DNA of 64,000 nucleotides from Streptococcus troglodytae (GTDB lineage Bacteria > Bacillota > Bacilli > Lactobacillales > Streptococcaceae). Each line of letters starts with the position of its first letter. The first letter of the stretch is position 1. The stretch spans positions 1,984,001-2,048,000 of the forward strand of contig NZ_AP014612.1 in NCBI RefSeq assembly GCF_002355215.1, in the 5' to 3' direction. The notes beneath the pieces were generated by a model, which worked only from the letters and a program-made list of their open reading frames with translations, had not been told where the DNA came from and did no database searches. The position numbers were made by a program, and so were the translations under genes. Shown one piece after another: positions 59,532-64,000 of this stretch.

Positions 59532-59555
59532 GATTTCTCCTTAAAACTTTGATTT

Positions 59556-59903
59556 TTATTTCCAAAATTTAAATGATATCCATAGTGCTAGCGCAATAGT
59601 CACAAGGAAGCTTATTGCCATCACAATAAAATCCATATTAGGCAGGCTGTAAATGTAAACCATAACAGCTACTGCCGCCAACCAAATTCCTACAATTTGA
59701 TAAATAAATGATAATTGAGGCACCAGACAGAGACCTATTGCAAGCAAAATCAGACCACCAGTCGCAAATGACATAAAATCAGGATTTGCTAGACTAACAG
59801 ACACTTTGGTAATTCCCCAAATAATCACTAAAATACCGATTACCGCTAGGCTAAGACCACTAATGGTTAATCCGTTCATTTGTTTTCCTCCGTTCGTATT
59901 CAT
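59556..59903 (-). CDS. Small four-helix membrane protein
   Basis: These 115 residues are mostly hydrophobic, with helices at about 12-30, 45-62, 64-84 and 90-110. Two ATGs each have a good ribosome site (59903 behind AGGAGG, 59879 behind GGAGG); the longer form is given. I recognise no family. A TetR-type operator at 59967-59994, matching the one at the adjacent tetR promoter, indicates control by that regulator. Confidence 0.6.
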   Translation of the reverse strand: MNTNGGKQMNGLTISGLSLAVIGILVIIWGITKVSVSLANPDFMSFATGGLILLAIGLCLVPQLSFIYQIVGIWLAAVAVMVYIYSLPNMDFIVMAISFLVTIALALWISFKFWK

Positions 59904-59966
59904 GCCTTTCCTCCTTTTATTTTAAAATTTGAGTGATTGTGTAATAGTCAATTCAGAAAAAACTCT

Positions 59967-59994
59967 TGAATGAACAAATAATTATATTCATTCA
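59967..59994. promoter_or_regulatory. TetR-type operator 1 upstream of the small membrane operon
   Basis: TGAATGAA and TTCATTCA flank 12 bp, and the spacer holds a minus-strand TATAAT. Arms and spacing are the same as in operator 2 at 60618-60645. Confidence 0.7.
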
Positions 59995-60025
59995 TTTTTT
60001 TCAAAAAATAAAGAATAGCAATTCT

Positions 60026-60589
60026 TTATTTGAAAAGTCCTTTGACAAAATAAGTTGCCAAGGTTTCGATTGTTTGACTGACATTAGGGAGATCCGTTTC
60101 AGTAATATGCGTATCCATATAGTAGAATAGCTGATAAACCTGCAGCACTTCTTGGATTTTTCCTTGAGAATAGCCTTCTGCCAGCATACGATTGGTAAAG
60201 GTCTCCACTAAAAACTGATGAAAGGGATTGGCAACTTTGCCTTTTTCCGAGGAATAATAGCTGTGCAACATCTCAGAAATGGCTGGGTTATACCATTCTG
60301 TCAGAATTTTATTGGACGAAACGAGACTACGTGACCGTTCAAAAATTTGCCCGATGAGTTCAACTGCGTCTCCTTCCCAATCAATTTCATCCATCATAGA
60401 CTGACGCACATGGTTATTTTCATCGACATAAACATCCAGAAAAATCGCTTCTTTACTGTCATAATAGTTATAAAAAGAACCAACCGCCACACCAGCCTGC
60501 TTCGCAATTTCTGAAATTCCTGTCGCCTTATAACCTTTTTTAGAGAAGATATCATAGGCAGCTGTCTTTAATGCCTGCTTTTTATCCAA
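60026..60589 (-). CDS. TetR-family transcriptional repressor
   Basis: This 187-residue protein has a TetR helix-turn-helix at about 8-50 (AAYDIFSKKGYKATGISEIAKQ; GVAVGSFYNYYDSKEAIF) followed by an all-helical ligand domain. The start is a TTG at 60589 placed behind GAGGAGG; the longer frame upstream includes the operator and is unlikely. An operator overlapping its own -10 box indicates autorepression, and a second identical operator controls the membrane-protein operon downstream on the same strand. Confidence 0.85.
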   Translation of the reverse strand: MDKKQALKTAAYDIFSKKGYKATGISEIAKQAGVAVGSFYNYYDSKEAIFLDVYVDENNHVRQSMMDEIDWEGDAVELIGQIFERSRSLVSSNKILTEWYNPAISEMLHSYYSSEKGKVANPFHQFLVETFTNRMLAEGYSQGKIQEVLQVYQLFYYMDTHITETDLPNVSQTIETLATYFVKGLFK

Positions 60590-60612
60590 TGCGATCAACC
60601 TCCTCACTTTCA

Positions 60613-60675
60613 CAATATGAATGAACGTAATTTTGCATTCATTCATATTGTATGCCTTTTTCTAAATGGTGTCAA
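60613..60675 (-). promoter_or_regulatory. tetR promoter with TetR-type operator 2
   Basis: TTGACA (60670-60675), 17 bp, TACAAT (60647-60652) is a near-consensus promoter on the minus strand. The 13-bp arms CAATATGAATGAA (60613-60625) and TTCATTCATATTG (60638-60650) are a perfect inverted repeat with a 12-bp spacer covering the -10 box. Confidence 0.85.
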
Positions 60676-60902
60676 GAAAAAATATTAGCACATCTGCAGT
60701 GGAGGAACTTTGAAGGCAATCGTTTTTTGATTGTTAAATAAGGTGCCATACGATGACATACAATAAAAATTAAGAAATTTATTGAATCTTAAAAAGAGTT
60801 AGACTTTCCCATTAATGAATAACAGTCAAACTCTTGACATATTTACCGTTTTCAAGTAAATACTTTATTGGCGATTTATAAATATAGAGTTTAAGGCTGA
60901 AA

Positions 60903-60940
60903 AAAACGAACAGAGTATGAAATCTGCTCGTTTTTGTGTG
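60903..60940 (-). terminator. Terminator of gbpA
   Basis: AAACGAACAGA and TCTGCTCGTTT pair over 11 positions with one mismatch around an 8-nt loop. A T-run follows on the minus strand, just past the gbpA stop. Confidence 0.7.
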
Positions 60941-60956
60941 CCATGGGATTTACCAA

Positions 60957-62696
60957 CTAGTTACTATTGATAACTTCACCGCTGTCTTTGTCAAAAGTAT
61001 ATTCTTTACCATCGATAGTGATGGTTTGTCCTTTAATTTGACGGCCCTTTGTCTTTTCATCTTGGCTAAAGTAGTAGCGCTTACCGTCGATAGTTTGCCA
61101 GCCTGATACACGTTTGCCATCGCTTCCATAATAATACCAAATATTACTGTAGTCATATTTTCTGACAAATCTATTCGTTACGAATTGACCTTGAGTATCA
61201 AAAAAGTAACCATCACCATCAATCTCTGCAAAACCGTCATCAGGCACAGAACCACCAATTTGACTATACCCTGACTTTGCTTTTATGCTGTGATCATCCT
61301 TAAAGTAATAAGTTTTACCATCAATAATCTGCCAGCCAGTCAGATCTTTGCGACTGCCGTCCGCTCCAAAATAATAGGTTTTAGGAAAACGGGCCTCAAC
61401 TGTACTGATACGCTCAGCAGTTGTTGTGCCAAAACGATTCTTAACAATTTGTCCACTGTCTTCATCTAAATAATAGACCTTGCCATCACGCTCAGCAATG
61501 TCGCCTTTAACCTGAATACCACTGGAAGGTTCGAAATAATAATCCATACCGTCGATCTTTTGCCAGCCGGTCACACCGATACCATCGGCTCCCATATAGA
61601 ACCAGTCTGTTGTAGAGACGTATCCTGCAAAGTTGTAGAAATAATACTTTGCATTGACAAAACGATTAGTCCAAGCTTCACCGGTATCAGGATCTAGGAA
61701 AGATTTCTTACCGTACTTCTGGCTAGTTAGATTATAATTACCATCTGTACTGATTAGCTTTCCTTTGACTTGAACACCATTAGTGTCAAAATAGTATTTT
61801 TTGCCGCCAATAGTTCTCCAGCCGATAGCAGCCTTTCCATCTTCTCCAAGATAGAACCAGCCTTCACGTTTCATATTGTCATAACGGAGGGGATCTGCAT
61901 AACTGGAATAGACAAAACAATCCTTCCAGAGTTCACCACTATCAGGATCAAAGTAGTAAATCTTATTGACTTTCAAAACCGAAGGTGAATCACTTATGAA
62001 AACAGGGTGATAGATGATTTGATCCCCTGTCTCCACATGCATTTCTCCTTTGACCTGACTACCGTCTTGGTTGAAATAGAGCTGTTTCCCATCAATGGTC
62101 TGCCAACCAGTTGCCAGCTGTCCATCGGCCTTTTTGTAGTACCATTTACCATCTTTTTCAAAGAAGCTATTGGTTAGGGCAGCGTCATTATTTTCTTCAG
62201 CAGGCACTAGCTGTTTGTCCGCTTTGTTAGCATTAGGCGTCGCTTGCTCGGTTTTAGCCGTTTTCTGATGGGCAGCATTTTCTGATGGAGCATTTTGCTC
62301 TTGTTTTTCTGCCTCATTAGAATCAGAAGCTGCTGTTGCTGCTACCGGCTGCTCTGACCGTTTGTCTTTAGCTTTTACTTGGTCTGATGGCGCATCAGAT
62401 TGGCTGGCTCTGCCTCCATTGGATGCTTCAGCTGCCTCTGCTGTTTCAGAACTTTTAACAGCGTCAGCACTGCTGTTTTCTATAGATGAATCAGCTGCTG
62501 GAGCTTTCGTATCTGTCTGTTCTGAGCCGGTCTCTGTAGTTAAGGCCAGACTTGTCTCACTTTCAGCACTGCCAGCCTGTTCTTCAGCCAATACCTGCCC
62601 TGCACTGACCAGCGAAAGTCCTGCAATAACGGTTCCAATAATAGTCACCCAATGTTTTTTGACCTTATGCAATTTAAAACTTGTTTTCTCTTTCAT
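60957..62696 (-). CDS. gbpA: Glucan-binding protein A
   Basis: This 579-residue secreted lectin binds alpha-1,6 glucan in plaque biofilm. It has a signal peptide of the long streptococcal type (KLHKVKKHWVTIIG, cleavage near VLAEE), then an Ala/Ser/Glu-rich variable region (about 40-170), then tandem choline-binding-like repeats to the end (GWQTIDGKQLYF, GWRTIGGKKYYF, GWQKIDGMDYYF, GWQIIDGKTYYF, GWQTIDGKRYYF). The repeats match the glucan-binding domain of the Gtf enzymes. The second ATG is used because it stands 6 nt from AGGAGG. There is no LPXTG anchor. The length is slightly above the about 565 I recall for the reference strain, perhaps from the variable region. Confidence 0.93.
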   Translation of the reverse strand: MKEKTSFKLHKVKKHWVTIIGTVIAGLSLVSAGQVLAEEQAGSAESETSLALTTETGSEQTDTKAPAADSSIENSSADAVKSSETAEAAEASNGGRASQSDAPSDQVKAKDKRSEQPVAATAASDSNEAEKQEQNAPSENAAHQKTAKTEQATPNANKADKQLVPAEENNDAALTNSFFEKDGKWYYKKADGQLATGWQTIDGKQLYFNQDGSQVKGEMHVETGDQIIYHPVFISDSPSVLKVNKIYYFDPDSGELWKDCFVYSSYADPLRYDNMKREGWFYLGEDGKAAIGWRTIGGKKYYFDTNGVQVKGKLISTDGNYNLTSQKYGKKSFLDPDTGEAWTNRFVNAKYYFYNFAGYVSTTDWFYMGADGIGVTGWQKIDGMDYYFEPSSGIQVKGDIAERDGKVYYLDEDSGQIVKNRFGTTTAERISTVEARFPKTYYFGADGSRKDLTGWQIIDGKTYYFKDDHSIKAKSGYSQIGGSVPDDGFAEIDGDGYFFDTQGQFVTNRFVRKYDYSNIWYYYGSDGKRVSGWQTIDGKRYYFSQDEKTKGRQIKGQTITIDGKEYTFDKDSGEVINSN

Positions 62697-62736
62697 CATT
62701 TTCCTCCTTAAATAAGTATTAATTGGCCACACTGTC

Positions 62737-62773
62737 ACTATAGCACTTTTTAAAAACAATGTAAACGCTAACT
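62737..62773 (-). promoter_or_regulatory. gbpA promoter with CcpA (cre)-like site
   Basis: On the minus strand TTTACA (62760-62765), 17 bp, TATAGT (62737-62742). TGTAAACGCTAACT at 62760-62773 fits 13 of 14 positions of the cre consensus TGWAANCGNTNWCA and covers the -35 box, a position suited to catabolite repression. Confidence 0.6.
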
Positions 62774-62818
62774 TAAGTTGATGGTATGAGTGACAAGAAT
62801 TAAAATATGGAAGGCATA

Positions 62819-63825
62819 ATTGGGACTGGACTTGGTATAACAAAGTGGACAGGAAGTGAAGTGAAAACGAGGAAAAAAATGATGCCAAGAAAGGTATTTG
62901 ATAAAGCATTCAAAATAGCTGCAGTTAAACTCATTCTAGAGGAAGGACAGTCTGTAAAGATGGTTAGTTCAACTTTAGAGATTAGAGGCTCATCCAAATC
63001 GTTTATATCGCTGGATTCAAGAAGACGAAAAATATGGAGAAAGAGCGTTCCCAAGACAGGAGAACGCTCTTCGTCATGCCCAATTTGAGTTTAAAAACTC
63101 GAAAAAGAAAATAAGATATTACAAGAAGAGTTAGCTCTCCTAAAAGGTTCCAGATCTTCTTGAAGCCAAACTGAAAATAAAATTCCAATTTTTAAAGGAA
63201 AACAGTTCTAGCCTGACTATTAATCATGCTTGTCGAACACTTCAAGTATCCCGTTCTGGCTTCTACGCCTATCTAAAGCGTAAGCTATCTTCAAAACAGA
63301 TAGACAATGAAACGTTAAAGGAAATCATTAAGACTATTTTCTATGAACATAAAGAACACTATGGTAGCGTCCGAATCACTCAAGAACGCTATCAACGGGA
63401 ATAAGGGTCAATCGCAAACGTGTTGCTAGACTACTTCGTGATTTTTGTCTCTATGCTAAAGGAAGCCCAAGCACTATAACCGTCGGCGTTTCTCATTGAG
63501 ACGTCTAAATTTGATTAATCCGTGTTTTCAAACAATTAGTAACAGATGCTTTTAATCAAGCTTATCACAGAGAAATACCTAAGGTAATCCATATAATGCA
63601 CTCATGGAATCCCTTTACAAGACCTTAAAAAGAGAGCTTGTCAACGATGATGCATATTTTGCATCCATTGAACAAGCCCAACTTGAAATATTTAAATATA
63701 TTGAAACCTATTACAATCCGAAACGTATCCACTCGGCCTTGGGTTATCAATCACCAATAGAGTTTGAAAAAAATAATCACTAATTCACTTTCTGTCTACT
63801 TTTTCTTGACAAGTCCAAACCCAAT
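62819..63825 (+). mobile_element. Degenerate IS3-family insertion sequence (IS150-like)
   Basis: Terminal inverted repeats of about 42 bp are seen. The left end has TGGACTTGGTATAACAAAG and GTGGACAGGAAGTGAA. The right end, reversed, has TGGACTTGTCAAGAAAAAG and GTAGACAGAAAGTGAA. Inside are pieces of orfA (VFDKAFKIAAVKLILEEGQS, then, shifted, LYRWIQEDEKYGERAF) and orfB (ACRTLQVSRSGFYAYLKRK; IHSALGYQSPIEFEKNNH). At about 1 kb it is a few hundred bases shorter than intact relatives. Confidence 0.8.
62857..63783 (+). pseudogene. IS3-family transposase, orfA/orfB remnants
   Basis: orfA keeps the helix-turn-helix part, then shifts frame near 62980-63000. orfB starts near 63175, meets a stop near 63403, and loses most of the DDE catalytic core. 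What remains is YHREIPKVIH joined almost directly to MESLYKTLKRELVND with the last Glu. The several lesions and the internal deletion mean it cannot make transposase. The damage is far beyond one-base errors. Confidence 0.8.
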
Positions 63826-63900
63826 CGTTAAATTTTTCGTCTAACTTATGAGGTGCAGTTCAATTCATCCCTGTCTTTTTGACTATGTGACTTTAACTTA

Positions 63901-64000
63901 TTACTTATTCCCAAGTAAAAATTCTTTCATAGAACTTGTCAAAAAACAAGGAAAATCGCTATTGTCACCAAATAATTTTCTAAACATTTCTTTACTCTTT
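63901..64000 (-). CDS. C-terminal end of an unidentified gene, cut by window edge
   Basis: On the minus strand the frame is open from the window edge to TAA at 63901-63903 and reads FRKLFGDNSDFPCFLTSSMK before ending in FLLGNK. About 32 residues are visible, too few to identify. It may be an ordinary C-terminus of the gene beyond gbpA. Confidence 0.4.
   Translation of the reverse strand, partial: KSKEMFRKLFGDNSDFPCFLTSSMKEFLLGNK

Noticed and set aside
1..64000. CRISPR arrays, tRNA or rRNA genes
   Set aside because: No regularly spaced repeats and no cloverleaf or rRNA sequence were recognised on reading. A tRNA or Rfam scan was not possible here.

Overview
The window is chromosomal DNA of Streptococcus mutans. 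It carries the glucan-binding protein gene gbpA, the BrsR/BrsM bacteriocin regulators, the zinc export pair zccE/zccR, and a four-gene block matching the S. mutans pgfS-pgfM1-pgfE-pgfM2 protein-glycosylation operon. These sit among ordinary low-GC streptococcal housekeeping genes (nrdD/nrdG, recA-cinA, mutL/mutS, argS, aspS, hisS, rpmF-rpmG). Gene names come from recognising protein sequence and gene order; no database search was run.

Layout. 1-570: the N-terminus of zccE (minus strand), its divergent MerR-type promoter, and a truncated copy of zccR. 571-14361: an accessory island of about 13.8 kb, bounded by a direct repeat of about 270 bp made of the zcc promoter and the 5' part of zccR. 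The island holds a one-strand set of genes typical of a non-ribosomal peptide/polyketide locus: an Sfp-type phosphopantetheinyl transferase, three FtsX-type ABC exporters, an MFS pump, a truncated type II thioesterase, a 3-hydroxyacyl-CoA dehydrogenase fragment and an Rgg regulator remnant. No synthetase gene is present. 14362-15228: the second repeat copy and full-length zccR. 15398-17611: a YeiH-type membrane protein and an orphan ferrochelatase. 17671-25555: the pgf operon. 26161-33585: a ZIP zinc transporter, yaaA, the anaerobic ribonucleotide reductase genes under paired NrdR boxes, a large membrane protein and a 42-codon gene with a competence (ComX) cin-box. 33666-36814: ruvX, ireB, brsRM and spxA2. 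36899-46265: recA-cinA (with a cin-box), tag, ruvA, mutL, mutS, a YlbF-like gene and argR. 46437-55982: argS, two YitT proteins, aspS, hisS, a KimA-like permease, rpmF and rpmG. 56247-60589: two ArsR-type regulators divergent from a drug pump, then a TetR regulator with two matching operators and a small membrane-protein operon. 60957-62696: gbpA with a CcpA-like site at its promoter, followed by a decayed IS3-family element and the edge of an unidentified gene.

Data quality. At least ten genes are broken only by single-base length changes, mostly in short homopolymers. They include the ribosomal protein genes rpmF (one base short) and rpmG (two bases short). Every affected gene returns to a whole number of codons once these bases are restored. 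Most of these frameshifts are therefore more likely sequence errors than real lesions, and the genes are described in their restored form with the break stated. The truncations of zccR (left copy), the thioesterase, the dehydrogenase and the IS3 transposase cannot be repaired this way and look real.
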